Source: a virus. Taken from it: a DNA stretch of 64,000 bases. Location: positions 24,747-88,746 of the IMG/VR virus record IMGVR_UViG_3300020202_000002. One strand, given 5' to 3'. The notes beneath the pieces are model-generated. The model was not told the origin of the DNA. It saw only the letters and a program-made list of their open reading frames with translations, and made no database searches. Both the position numbers and the translations under genes were made by a program. Numbering within the stretch: the first letter of the stretch is position 1; every line of letters starts with the position of its first letter. Positions 56,174-64,000 of the stretch are shown piece after piece.

Positions 56174-57526
56174 ATGACGACGAGAATCCTACATGGTGAT
56201 GTGCTTGACGTGTTGCCCTCGCTCGAATCGGGCAGCGTCGACGTGGTAGTGACCTCGCCGCCTTATTGGAATCTTCGCTCTTATCTGCCAGCGGACCATC
56301 CGCTGAAATCATTGGAGCTTGGACTCGAAACTACGCCCAAGAAATATGTCGAGAACATGGTTCGCGTGTTCCGCCTGGTGCGAACCGTATTGGCGAATCA
56401 CGGAACGTGCTGGCTGAACATCGGTGACACGTACAGCGCTACTGGGAAGTCTGGCGGGCACAGTGGCAACCTGAACGCTCACTCTGCAGCTGGTGGTATG
56501 GACGAAATCCGTTCCCGCCGCGGCGGACACTGGATTCCGGCACCCGACGGTATCGGGGCTGGCAACCTGTGCCTGATCCCTCAGAGGTTGGCGATCGCCT
56601 TGCAAGACGACGGGTGGATAGTGCGCAGCGTAGTTATCTGGCACAAGCCCGCGCCGATGCCGACAAGCGTATTCGGTTGGCATTGGGCCAGATGCCGCGT
56701 TCAGTCTGAGGCCTCCGCTCGCGCCCGTGACAAGAAAGGCGAACCAACCGGCCAGAAGCCGCATGGTGACAGGAACGGCAAGGCATTCGCATCGACAGCC
56801 ACGTGGCTCGACTGCCCAGGCTGCAAGAAGTGCGAACCCCACGGCGGCTATCGCCTTCGCCGAGGTTCCTGGCGTCCCACGTCCAGCTGGGAACCGGTCC
56901 TCATGCTGGCAAAGTCGGCCGACTACTTCTGCGACGGCGAAGCGGTGAAGCAGGCGTCGGCCGAAGCGACCATCAGCCGTGATCATTACACGCGCATCAT
57001 TGACGACCCCGACGAGCAATTCGCTGTGAAGCACGACCACGAAACCGTCTGCGATGGGGCGAACCTGCGCGATGTGTGGACCATCGGTAGCGAGCCGCTG
57101 AAGGAGAAGCACTACGCAGCGTTCCCGTCGGAACTGGTCTACCGGTGTCTGAGGGCAGGCACCAGCGCACGGGGCTACTGTCCGACCTGCGGTAAGCCGT
57201 GGGTCAGAGTCCTCGAGAAGACGCAGCGGCCACATCCGAATCCTGGATCACCTCAGCGCCCCGAGGTGAACTTCAAGGGCGGTGGCCAGGCCAACGGCGC
57301 CTGCAACCTAGCCCCGGAAACGAAGACACTTGACTGGTGGCCAACGTGCTCATGTACGCCAGCGGAACCAAGGCCGGCGAAGGTACTTGATCCTTTCTCT
57401 GGCAGTGGCCGCACCGGCATCCAGGCAACTCGCCTCGGCTGCGATTTTATCGGGGTCGAGTTGAACGAAGTCTATGTCGAGATGAGCGAACGGAAGCTGC
57501 GAGAGGAGAACCCTCTCTTCTCATGA
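56174..57526 (+). CDS. DNA N4/N6 methyltransferase (SPPY type)
   Basis: 450 residues. ILHGDVLDVLPSLESGSVDV, VTSPPYWNLRSY (motif IV), a central Cys-rich insert (CPGCKKC, CPTCGKPW) and KVLDPFSGSGRTGIQATRLG (motif I) in beta-class order. S-P-P-Y favours N4-cytosine, though N6-adenine enzymes with this motif exist. It would methylate the phage DNA to evade restriction. Confidence 0.85.
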   Translation: MTTRILHGDVLDVLPSLESGSVDVVVTSPPYWNLRSYLPADHPLKSLELGLETTPKKYVENMVRVFRLVRTVLANHGTCWLNIGDTYSATGKSGGHSGNLNAHSAAGGMDEIRSRRGGHWIPAPDGIGAGNLCLIPQRLAIALQDDGWIVRSVVIWHKPAPMPTSVFGWHWARCRVQSEASARARDKKGEPTGQKPHGDRNGKAFASTATWLDCPGCKKCEPHGGYRLRRGSWRPTSSWEPVLMLAKSADYFCDGEAVKQASAEATISRDHYTRIIDDPDEQFAVKHDHETVCDGANLRDVWTIGSEPLKEKHYAAFPSELVYRCLRAGTSARGYCPTCGKPWVRVLEKTQRPHPNPGSPQRPEVNFKGGGQANGACNLAPETKTLDWWPTCSCTPAEPRPAKVLDPFSGSGRTGIQATRLGCDFIGVELNEVYVEMSERKLREENPLFS

Positions 57527-57536
57527 GAAAACCAAT

Positions 57537-57572
57537 GCCCCAGGACTGGCCCAGGTCGGCGGCTCCTGGGGC
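57537..57572 (+). terminator. 9-bp hairpin after methyltransferase
   Basis: GCCCCAGGA/TCCTGGGGC with an 18-base loop, 10 bases after the stop. No T-tract, so it may be a processing or leader hairpin rather than a true terminator. Confidence 0.45.
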
Positions 57573-57635
57573 GGGTGATGCGGGAAGTGGGGCTTTGGAA
57601 GAAGCGGGCGACCCAGGGATGAAAAGGAGATCAGT

Positions 57636-58151
57636 ATGAGCGAGCATACGATTCAGCAGTTGCGCAAGGAAGTGGGCATGTTGCAGCAGTCGTGCGACGA
57701 ACACATTCGCATCCGCAACGAAATGGGCGACCGCATCGCAGACCAGGAACGCGAACTACAGGCCCGCCGAGAAATCCTCGACACGATCATGGCTAGTTGC
57801 GGCGACACCGGGAAATCGTGGCTAGCATGCGCTGACTGGCGACAGCGAGCGCGCGATTTCGCGAACGACCGCGAGCAGCATCAATTCCGCAAGTCAGCAT
57901 GGACTCTGAATCGCGGCCACGGGATCACGTTGTACGCCAAGAACGGCTTCTTCGTGGCCTACTACGACGATGCGGCGGAAGTGTGGAAGCATGCCGACGA
58001 CGACAAGCCAATGTATCACGTCATGTCGGACAGCGACCGGCCACATCGGGCCGTTATCCATCCGTTGTTCCTCGTGCCGTGGCTGGAGCACTTCACCGAG
58101 ATATTCCTGCCTGTTGAGGTTTGTGGCTGGGGCGTTCTTGTCGATGAGTAA
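57636..58151 (+). CDS. unknown coiled-coil protein
   Basis: 171 residues after AAAGGAGATCAGT. N-terminal coiled coil (QQLRKEVGMLQQSCDEHIRI, DQERELQARREILDTI), then a globular half with tryptophans (TLYAKNGFFVAYYDDAAEVW). No family recognised. Confidence 0.55.
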   Translation: MSEHTIQQLRKEVGMLQQSCDEHIRIRNEMGDRIADQERELQARREILDTIMASCGDTGKSWLACADWRQRARDFANDREQHQFRKSAWTLNRGHGITLYAKNGFFVAYYDDAAEVWKHADDDKPMYHVMSDSDRPHRAVIHPLFLVPWLEHFTEIFLPVEVCGWGVLVDE

Positions 58152-58169
58152 CCGCCTGACGGCACTTTA

Positions 58170-58187
58170 GGCCGTCCGGGGGCGGCC
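58170..58187 (+). promoter_or_regulatory. leader hairpin before C5 methyltransferase
   Basis: GGCCG/CGGCC stem around TCCGGGGG, then GGATGAGGTAGG and the ATG at 58208. Similar GGCCG...CGGCC leaders precede other early genes. Confidence 0.35.
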
Positions 58188-58207
58188 CAAGGATGAGGTA
58201 GGAACCG

Positions 58208-58945
58208 ATGCGGCCACGATTACTGGATCTCTTTTGCGGCGCAGGCGGCGCGGCCATGGGCTACTACAGGGCCGGATTCGAGGTGGTCGGCGTCGATGTG
58301 AAGCCGCAGCCGCGCTACCCGTTCGAGTTCGTCCAACAAGAGGCGCTGTGGATCATGGATGTGTTGCTCGGCAAGGGAAGTCTGTGCCCGAGCGAGACGA
58401 GCCGTTACTGGCTCAAGGACTTCGCGGCCATTCACGCGAGCCCGCCGTGTCAGTCCTATACGACCCTCAAGGCGCTGCACAAGGATCGCAGTTATCCCGA
58501 CCTTGTGGCCCGCGTTCGTGAGACGCTGCAAGTGAGCGGCTTGCCGTGGATCATCGAAAACGTCGTCGGCGCTCCGTTGGTGAGGCCGACCCTTCTCTGT
58601 GGCTCTTACTTCAACCTCGGCGTTCGTCGTCATCGCCATTTCGAGACGAGCTACAGGCCGCGCACGGTGCCCTGGTGCCGTCATTCGCAGCAGCCGCATC
58701 CAATCGACGTAAGTGGGACCGGATCGTTTCAGCATTCGCCGCGACGGAAACCGACCGGCGGACTAGGCCGCAAGCCGCGAGATCTCGCAGAAGCAAGGGC
58801 AGCTATGGGCATCGACTGGATGGAGCGGAAGGAACTGGCGCAGGCGATCCCGCCCGCTTACACGGAATATTTGGGCAGGCAACTGCTCGCGGCTCTCGCC
58901 GAGGCCCCAACCGCCCCCGGAGGCCGCCAGGAAGCAAGGACATGA
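58208..58945 (+). CDS. DNA cytosine-C5 methyltransferase
   Basis: 245 residues. LLDLFCGAGGAAMGYYRAGF (motif I), FAAIHASPPCQSYTTLKAL with the catalytic Cys (motif IV), PWIIENVVGAPL (motif VI, E-N-V) and AIPPAYTEYLGRQLL (motif X). Compact form of the Dcm family. Target recognition region is short, so the site cannot be predicted. Confidence 0.88.
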   Translation: MRPRLLDLFCGAGGAAMGYYRAGFEVVGVDVKPQPRYPFEFVQQEALWIMDVLLGKGSLCPSETSRYWLKDFAAIHASPPCQSYTTLKALHKDRSYPDLVARVRETLQVSGLPWIIENVVGAPLVRPTLLCGSYFNLGVRRHRHFETSYRPRTVPWCRHSQQPHPIDVSGTGSFQHSPRRKPTGGLGRKPRDLAEARAAMGIDWMERKELAQAIPPAYTEYLGRQLLAALAEAPTAPGGRQEART

Positions 58946-59787
58946 GCGAGATAACCGCATTGGCTGGATGGTTGGGGAGTAACCGGATGCTGGCCAGTCA
59001 CGTAGGCGAGGCGCTGCAAGGCTGCTACTGGGTCGGTATCCCGTTCGCCGGCAGCATGTCCGAGGTGCCGCACATCAAGGCCAGCAGCATTCTCGTCAAT
59101 GACCTGCACCGGCACATCATCAACCTGGCCCGCGTCGCTCGCGATAACGATCTGCGGGCAAAACTCATTCGTCAGGCGCGGCGAAACTCTTTCCACCCAG
59201 ATGAGCTGGCTGCCGCACAGGTGTTTTGCAAGGCGAACCAACCAGCTACTACGCCGGACCTCGCAGCGGCCGAGAGGTATTTCGTCTGCTGCTGGATGGG
59301 ACGCGCCAGCAAAGCCGGCACCGACGACGAGTTCAACGGCCGCACGTCAACCAGGTGGAGCGCATCGGGCGGCAGCTCGGTCACCCGCTATTTCACGGCC
59401 CTGCGATCGCTGGCTCTGTTCGCGAAGTCGCTACGCCGCTGCGCCTTCGAGACGATGGACGCTTTCGACTTCCTCGACCGCTGCGAGGACTTGCCCAAGA
59501 ACGGCATTTACTGCGACCCGCCTTTTCCTGTCGCCGGACGCCGCTATCTGCACAACGCCGGCCAGACCGAGGCCGAGGAAACAGCGTGGCATACGCGCTT
59601 GCGGGATGCGCTCGCTCGCTTCGAGCACACGCGCATCGTGTGCCGGTTCTACGACCACCCGCTCATTCGCAAGCTGTACGGGGCAGGCTGGGAATGGCGA
59701 GCGCTCGAAGGCGGCAAGAAGCAAACGAACAGTGATGCGCCCGAGGTGTTGGTGATGCGCAACATGCCCCAGCGAGGTCTGTTCTGA
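58942..59787 (+). CDS. DNA adenine-N6 methyltransferase (D12 class)
   Basis: 281 residues. GWLGSNRMLASHVGEAL near the start, VGIPFAGSMSEVPHIK (motif I region), and GIYCDPPFPVAGRRYLH with D-P-P-F are the Dam/D12 pattern. It overlaps the C5 enzyme by four bases (ATGA). Forms part of a multi-methyltransferase protection set. Confidence 0.8.
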   Translation: MSEITALAGWLGSNRMLASHVGEALQGCYWVGIPFAGSMSEVPHIKASSILVNDLHRHIINLARVARDNDLRAKLIRQARRNSFHPDELAAAQVFCKANQPATTPDLAAAERYFVCCWMGRASKAGTDDEFNGRTSTRWSASGGSSVTRYFTALRSLALFAKSLRRCAFETMDAFDFLDRCEDLPKNGIYCDPPFPVAGRRYLHNAGQTEAEETAWHTRLRDALARFEHTRIVCRFYDHPLIRKLYGAGWEWRALEGGKKQTNSDAPEVLVMRNMPQRGLF

Positions 59788-59834
59788 TGACCCCGGAGGC
59801 CGCCCGTGACGGCCCAAGGAGAGAGTAAGAACCC

Positions 59835-60104
59835 ATGAGCGACGAAATCCTCGAAATCCGCATGCAGTCGAACATGATTGACTGCTACATCTGCGGCGAA
59901 CCAGACGCATACAAGTGGGGCGTGCCGATTTTCAACGGCGACATTGTTAGCAACGACTTTCCCGATGAGTTGTGGAATGGAAACGGAGGCGGCGTTTCGG
60001 TCTGCCGCGCCTGCTATGAGAAGCACGAACGCGGCGAGATACCGACGTTCGACCGTTATTACCTGCACCTGGCCGGCAAGTTCATCGACGGAGCTGGAAT
60101 CTAA
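59835..60104 (+). CDS. small zinc-binding protein
   Basis: 89 residues. CYICGEPDAYKWGVPI...VCRACYEKHERGE supplies two C-x2-C pairs. Acidic start. Common early phage type; function unknown. Confidence 0.55.
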   Translation: MSDEILEIRMQSNMIDCYICGEPDAYKWGVPIFNGDIVSNDFPDELWNGNGGGVSVCRACYEKHERGEIPTFDRYYLHLAGKFIDGAGI

Positions 60105-60138
60105 GGCCCCCCAGAGAACCCATGAGCGAGGTAGGACG

Positions 60139-60537
60139 ATGAACGAACTGAAGCTTCGCAAGCGAATCGAACGGCGCACCCGTGTGCTGTGGTGGGGCCA
60201 ACCGCGATACATAACGCCACGTTTGGTCGCACGGACGTTCGGCGACGGCAAGCAGTGGATCGGTCTTGCACCGATCATGTATCGACCCAACCACTTCATC
60301 GTCCGAATCGACTCCGCATGGAGCTTGAGTAACTGGGACACGAGCGGAGCGGTGCTCCTCATCGATCACATTGACGAGATTTACGACGCCATCGAGGAAG
60401 AGTTTTACGAATGGCCATGGGCAAGATACTACGGCCTCAGCGGTGACGAGAAGAGAATCGGTTTCGCCGATGGCTCGGTGTGGTGGGGAATCGAACATCC
60501 CCGCCGCACGACCCCACAGAGCGAGGTAGGACGATGA
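60139..60537 (+). CDS. unknown early protein
   Basis: 132 residues; ATG after GAGCGAGGTAGGACG. Basic start (NELKLRKRIERRTRVLWWG), then mixed alpha/beta with IDHIDEIYDAIEEEFYEWPW. No family recognised. The same 15-base leader precedes the next gene. Confidence 0.5.
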   Translation: MNELKLRKRIERRTRVLWWGQPRYITPRLVARTFGDGKQWIGLAPIMYRPNHFIVRIDSAWSLSNWDTSGAVLLIDHIDEIYDAIEEEFYEWPWARYYGLSGDEKRIGFADGSVWWGIEHPRRTTPQSEVGR

Positions 60538-60800
60538 GCGTAGGCTACAGAAGCGCATGGGACGATCCGAACGTCACAGCGGCATTGAAACAGCGAGACG
60601 CAGGCCACATCTGCCTGATCTGCTGTTATCGGTGCGGCAACTACGGCTACTACAACGAAGGCTCGCACTTCACTTGCTCGGTGGAAGGCTGCGGCTGGTC
60701 CTGCTCTGGCGATGAGTTGGACGGCATCATCGACGCTGGCGACGTGATCACGTTGGACGACTACACGGACGCGCAGGTCAACGGCGAGGACTATCCGTGA
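60534..60800 (+). CDS. small Cys-rich protein
   Basis: 88 residues, ATG overlapping the previous stop and using a copy of the GAGCGAGGTAGGACG leader. CLICCYRCGNYGYYNEGSHF then CSVEGCGWSC is a zinc-ribbon arrangement. Acidic tail. Function unknown. Confidence 0.55.
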   Translation: MSVGYRSAWDDPNVTAALKQRDAGHICLICCYRCGNYGYYNEGSHFTCSVEGCGWSCSGDELDGIIDAGDVITLDDYTDAQVNGEDYP

Positions 60801-60937
60801 CCCCCAAGGCCGCCAAGCCCCGCCGCACGACCACAACCCGCCGCTGGCTGCGCTCGCCGGCGCCGTTGGCGATCCGCATTGGCCGCTGGTCCTGCAAGGA
60901 GACGGTCGATGTGTTCGAGGGGAAAGAAGGGGCGTGA
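60797..60937 (+). CDS. 46-residue basic protein
   Basis: GTG start overlapping the previous stop. Arg/Thr-rich start (KPRRTTTTRRWLRS) then VFEGKEG at the end. Supported mainly by coupling and by filling the gap between two small genes. Confidence 0.35.
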   Translation: MTPKAAKPRRTTTTRRWLRSPAPLAIRIGRWSCKETVDVFEGKEGA

Positions 60938-60967
60938 ACCGGGGGCTGGGACAGCGAGGGGGAAATA

Positions 60968-61153
60968 ATGAAGTGGCAGCACCGAAAAGAATGCACGGAA
61001 ACCGAGTGTTTCTGCGCCGATCCAGAGCAGTCCGACCCGATATGCGATTGCGGCGCGCCGGGATGGGCTTGCCAGTGCGATCGGGACGAAGACCGCAGAG
61101 ACATAGACCGTGAGACGGCGCAGCGGCTCGGACTGGAGTGGGAAAAGCTGTGA
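60968..61153 (+). CDS. small Cys-rich protein
   Basis: 61 residues after GAGGGGGAAATA. Seven cysteines in CTETECFCADPEQSDPICDC then CQCDRDEDR; could bind metal. Acidic C-terminus. Function unknown. Confidence 0.5.
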   Translation: MKWQHRKECTETECFCADPEQSDPICDCGAPGWACQCDRDEDRRDIDRETAQRLGLEWEKL

Positions 61154-61188
61154 ACCATAACGCGGCTGGGGCCGCAGGAGCGTGAACC

Positions 61189-61506
61189 GTGAGTGACGTG
61201 AAGCACGAGTGGCGGCGCGAAGGTGCCACCATTTACCAGTTGCAAAACTGGACGACGGAGAAGGGCCGCGAGATCGTTATCAATAGGTGGCTCGCACATC
61301 TAATTCCTGGACGGGGCACGACGCCGAAAGAGGTCGAGAAGGTGGCCACGCTGATGCAGGCTGCCCAAGACATGCTCGCGGCTCTGAAACGTGGGCTCTC
61401 TGCGCTTGAGGTGGCTGTGGAAGCTGGAGGCGGCAACCCCGAGACGCACGAGTGCTGTTGTCAAATGAGGCAAGCCATCGCCAAGGCGGAAGGACGGCAA
61501 TCATGA
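61189..61506 (+). CDS. unknown early protein
   Basis: 105 residues from GTG. Helical centre (VEKVATLMQAAQDMLAALKR) with a late ECCCQMRQAIAKAE segment. Overlaps the next ATG. No family recognised. Confidence 0.5.
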   Translation: MSDVKHEWRREGATIYQLQNWTTEKGREIVINRWLAHLIPGRGTTPKEVEKVATLMQAAQDMLAALKRGLSALEVAVEAGGGNPETHECCCQMRQAIAKAEGRQS

Positions 61507-61961
61507 CACCGGAGCAACTGAAAGACCTGGCGGCGGCACCGTGGGAAGCAAAGACCGTCAACCTTGATGGCCATGTGGTAGACGGGGAGAGACTGTCGGG
61601 CATCCGTCACATGCTGCTGAGAAAGTGCTGCGATGAGCAAGGGCGACGAGTAACCGAAATGCTCGCTACGGTGCGAGATGCTGTTACCAACGAGTTTATC
61701 GCTCTGGCGAGAAATGCGTTTGACGTGATGCAACGGCGCGGGTGGAGCGTCAAGCTCATCAACGGCAGTTGGACTCCGTGCGAGTCGACGCCAGCGGAGT
61801 ATCAGTTTTGGCAGAAGCCGCAATTCTTGAAAAGCATCTGCTGTGATGTTCGCGGCTGGCCCGACCCATTCACTGCCCTTGTCGAAGCCGATCGCTGGTA
61901 TTCCGAGCACGTTGAGCCCAGCGAGAGCCACCGGGGCGACGAGACGAAAGCGAAGGAATGA
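61503..61961 (+). CDS. unknown early protein
   Basis: 152 residues, ATGA overlap upstream. MTPEQLKDLAAAPWEAKTVN start, then a mixed fold and charged end (SESHRGDETKAKE). No family recognised. Confidence 0.5.
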   Translation: MTPEQLKDLAAAPWEAKTVNLDGHVVDGERLSGIRHMLLRKCCDEQGRRVTEMLATVRDAVTNEFIALARNAFDVMQRRGWSVKLINGSWTPCESTPAEYQFWQKPQFLKSICCDVRGWPDPFTALVEADRWYSEHVEPSESHRGDETKAKE

Positions 61962-62341
61962 GCATGATCCGCGTCGACAAAGCGACAGCCGCGAAGATCG
62001 CCGCCCAGCTCGGAGAGGCGGTGCCGAAGCGAAAGCACAAATATGGAGCGCGCCGAACAACAATCGACGGCACCGTGTTCGCTTCGGCACGCGAGGCGAA
62101 CCGCTACGGCGAGCTGAAGCTGCTCGAAAAGGCGGGGCAGATCAGGTGCTTGCGGCGGCAGGTGGAGTACGAGCTTCACGCCTTCGGAGGAAAGGTGGTC
62201 GGCAAGTATGTGGCAGACGCCGTTTACCTCGAAGGTGGCAGAGAGATCGTGGAAGACACGAAAGGCGTAAGGACAGAAGTCTACCGCTGGAAGAAGAGGC
62301 ACATGCTGGCGGAATACGGAATCAGGATTCGAGAAACGTGA
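61958..62341 (+). CDS. DUF1064 phage nuclease-like protein
   Basis: 127 residues. KYGARRTTIDGTVFASAREA, GELKLLEKAGQIRCLRRQVE, YVADAVYLEGGREIVEDTKG: the D...E-D-x-K core of the DUF1064 family, a PD-(D/E)XK-like phage protein thought to act in recombination or resolution. Located among late-early genes as in other phages. Confidence 0.8.
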   Translation: MSMIRVDKATAAKIAAQLGEAVPKRKHKYGARRTTIDGTVFASAREANRYGELKLLEKAGQIRCLRRQVEYELHAFGGKVVGKYVADAVYLEGGREIVEDTKGVRTEVYRWKKRHMLAEYGIRIRET

Positions 62342-62360
62342 CCACCGAAAAGGATGAAAC

Positions 62361-63401
62361 ATGGGCGCTGAAACCAAGATCGAGTGGACTCACCACACTT
62401 TTAACCACGTTCGCGGCTGTACGAAGGTCAGCCCAGGTTGTGCGCATTGCTATGCCGAAACCATGTCAGGCCGCAACCCCGGCACTCTCGGTGTATGGGG
62501 GCCGCAAGGCAAGCGCGTCGTTGCTGCGGAATCGTATTGGCGTCTGCCGGTGAAGTGGAACAAAGCTGCGGCGAAGGCGGGTGAGCGGCATCGCGTGTTC
62601 TGCGCGTCTCTGGCGGATGTGTTTGAAGACTGGAACGGGTCGGTGCATGACGCGCAGGGCGACGTGAAGACGTGCCATGTCAGCGGCATACCGATCGACC
62701 TGGATGCCGTGCGCCGGCGTCTGTTCGACCTCATCGACGCCACGCCGAACCTTGACTGGCTGCTGCTGACGAAGCGGCCGGAGAACATCCGAGGCATGTG
62801 GCCGCAGAATGGAATGGGAGAACACGTCAGAACCCATCCGAGCGGCTTCGTCGTGCGGAACAACGTCTGGCTCGGCGTGAGCGTCGAGGATCAGCAGCGG
62901 GCCGAAGAACGCATTGAGCACCTGCTGAAGACGCCGGCAGTGGTGCGGTTCTTGTCGATCGAGCCGCTATTGGGGCCGGTGGACCTGTCTGAGTGGATGT
63001 ACACACTTCGCGTAGAGCACAACGGCGACGGCGACACCCAAGAGGTTCCGTGCAGACCGGACATCCATTGGGTAATCGTTGGCGGTGAGAGTGGCCACGG
63101 CTGCCGTCCGTGTCGTCCAGGATGGATACGCTCACTCGTCAAGCAATGCCAAGCCGCGAATGTTCCGGTGTTTGTCAAGCAGCTCGGCGGCAACGTCGTC
63201 ACGCGGAACGACATGGTTTCCGAATGGCTGGACGAGTGCCACGCCGAGATGGACGTTGAGCACGACATTCACGGATTCCGCGAGGACTACCAAGGGGCGG
63301 ATTGCCGGGTGCGGCTGAGAGACAAGAAGGGCGGCGACATGGCGGAATTCCCGCCGGACCTCAGAATCAGGGAGTATCCAGAAGCGAGGAGTACCCGATG
63401 A
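62361..63401 (+). CDS. DUF5131 (phage Gp37/Gp68) radical-SAM-like protein
   Basis: 346 residues. KIEWTHHTFNHVRGCTKVSP GCAHCYAETMSGR gives the family start with a C-x2-C pair (radical-SAM-like, C...C-x2-C). Later blocks: WLLLTKRPENIRGMWP, WLGVSVEDQQRAEERI, FLSIEPLLGPVDLSEW and VIVGGESGHGCRPCRPGWIR. Common in phages; biochemical role not known to me. Confidence 0.85.
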   Translation: MGAETKIEWTHHTFNHVRGCTKVSPGCAHCYAETMSGRNPGTLGVWGPQGKRVVAAESYWRLPVKWNKAAAKAGERHRVFCASLADVFEDWNGSVHDAQGDVKTCHVSGIPIDLDAVRRRLFDLIDATPNLDWLLLTKRPENIRGMWPQNGMGEHVRTHPSGFVVRNNVWLGVSVEDQQRAEERIEHLLKTPAVVRFLSIEPLLGPVDLSEWMYTLRVEHNGDGDTQEVPCRPDIHWVIVGGESGHGCRPCRPGWIRSLVKQCQAANVPVFVKQLGGNVVTRNDMVSEWLDECHAEMDVEHDIHGFREDYQGADCRVRLRDKKGGDMAEFPPDLRIREYPEARSTR

Positions 63402-64000
63402 CACCGACACAACCAGAGTACAAGGATGTCGAACGGCTACTGAAAGAACTGGACGACCCCAACTCGGAGGCGTCAAAGCTGTTCGAGAAGCTTCGGGAGA
63501 AGTGGGACAAAGAGACGAAGCCGTTGCGAGACGCCATTGCGCAATCGGAGGGCAGAATGGTGGACGGTGCCGCACGGACGCCAAGCCCGGAGGAGAGGAT
63601 CGCCGCAGCCTACGAGGACATGAAGCAGGCTTTTCTCCATCGCAAGGCTGGTGATTCACCATTCTCGACGGCCAAGTTTTTCATCCAAGCTGTCCGTGCC
63701 GCCGAGGCTGACGCACGCCAGCAAGAGGCGAGACAGTGGGCCGCACTGATTGAATCGTTCAGGGGCAAGGGGCGAACCGGATCATGCTGCTTCAGTCATT
63801 GGCAAGATCACCTCTCACGGCAATGGGTTTTCTCACGCGATTGTGGAGAAGTGGCGAACGAAGCCCCAAGGAGACTGACGATGACACCGACACAACCAGA
63901 ACGGAAGCCGAGCCCGGAGGAGAACCGACGCGTCTCTGAAATATGCGTAGCCCTCTTCGGCCATCGCTACATGGACGATGAAGAATGGGGCAATGAGAAG
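63398..64000 (+). CDS. open frame running off the window end; possible fused duplicate genes
   Basis: From ATG 63398 the frame stays open to the window edge (at least 201 codons). It begins MTPTQPEYKDVERLLKELDD. At 63881 a second ATG with AAGGAG upstream restarts with MTPTQPERKPSPEE in the same frame. A natural stop (TGA at 63874) lies in another frame. This suggests two tandem related genes, the first joined to the second by a small frame change. Confidence 0.5.
   Translation, partial: MTPTQPEYKDVERLLKELDDPNSEASKLFEKLREKWDKETKPLRDAIAQSEGRMVDGAARTPSPEERIAAAYEDMKQAFLHRKAGDSPFSTAKFFIQAVRAAEADARQQEARQWAALIESFRGKGRTGSCCFSHWQDHLSRQWVFSRDCGEVANEAPRRLTMTPTQPERKPSPEENRRVSEICVALFGHRYMDDEEWGNEK

Overview
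The window is the genome, or most of it, of a temperate tailed phage (siphovirus type, class Caudoviricetes). It opens just after the head genes with head-tail joining, tail-terminator and tail-tube genes. A tail-assembly chaperone with a -1 frameshift follows, then an 892-residue tape measure, and the late region continues through tail-tip and appendage genes to about 12.1 kb. Terminase, portal and capsid genes must lie before base 1, and I recognise no holin or endolysin. The host cannot be read directly. An FxLYD-domain cargo protein and a regulator resembling planctomycete families suggest a planctomycete, with low confidence.

Region by region: 1-12.1 kb is the late structural operon, all on + and mostly with stop/start overlaps. 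Its last genes are a modular series of appendage proteins sharing duplicated segments and joined by Gly-Thr-rich linkers. 12.1-35.2 kb is an unusually large sugar cassette: a sulfotransferase, glycosyltransferases of several folds, GDP-mannose dehydratase, nucleotide-sugar dehydrogenase, epimerase, sugar aminotransferase, C-, O- and other methyltransferases, a PIG-L type deacetylase, an SDR, a hexapeptide acyltransferase and a GNAT. Small phage genes and two homing endonucleases interrupt it. 35.7-42.5 kb is the lysogeny/integration region. It has two ribbon-helix-helix genes, each with divergent promoters and operator-like repeats, an attP-like site carrying the 3' half of tRNA-Arg(UCU), a tyrosine integrase and a minus-strand membrane-anchored cargo gene. 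Phage genes on both sides of attP suggest an excised or virion form of the genome.

42.5-48.5 kb is the early regulatory region. It has an excisionase-like protein, zinc-finger proteins, CsrA, a LexA DNA-binding domain without protease, and winged-helix and LuxR-type HTH proteins. In its middle lies the most unusual locus: a Cas12/TnpB-like protein that appears to have lost all RuvC catalytic residues and the C-terminal zinc-finger half. It sits inside an array of eight 34-bp repeats spaced by 37-41 bp unique segments. 48.6-54.3 kb is recombination and replication (PD-(D/E)XK nuclease, candidate annealing protein, DUF1376-type protein, DnaB-like helicase) plus a 151-nt tRNA-like RNA candidate. 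54.5-59.8 kb holds two HNH-type genes and four DNA methyltransferases, one truncated. 59.8-64 kb holds small early genes, a DUF1064 nuclease and a DUF5131 (Gp37/Gp68) protein.

Working picture (inference): the DNA methyltransferases protect the genome, the sugar cassette decorates virion appendages or alters the host surface, and the ribbon-helix-helix switches, CsrA and the dead Cas12-like/array locus control gene expression, the last possibly by RNA-guided repression. Family calls are from memory of motifs. No database search was run.
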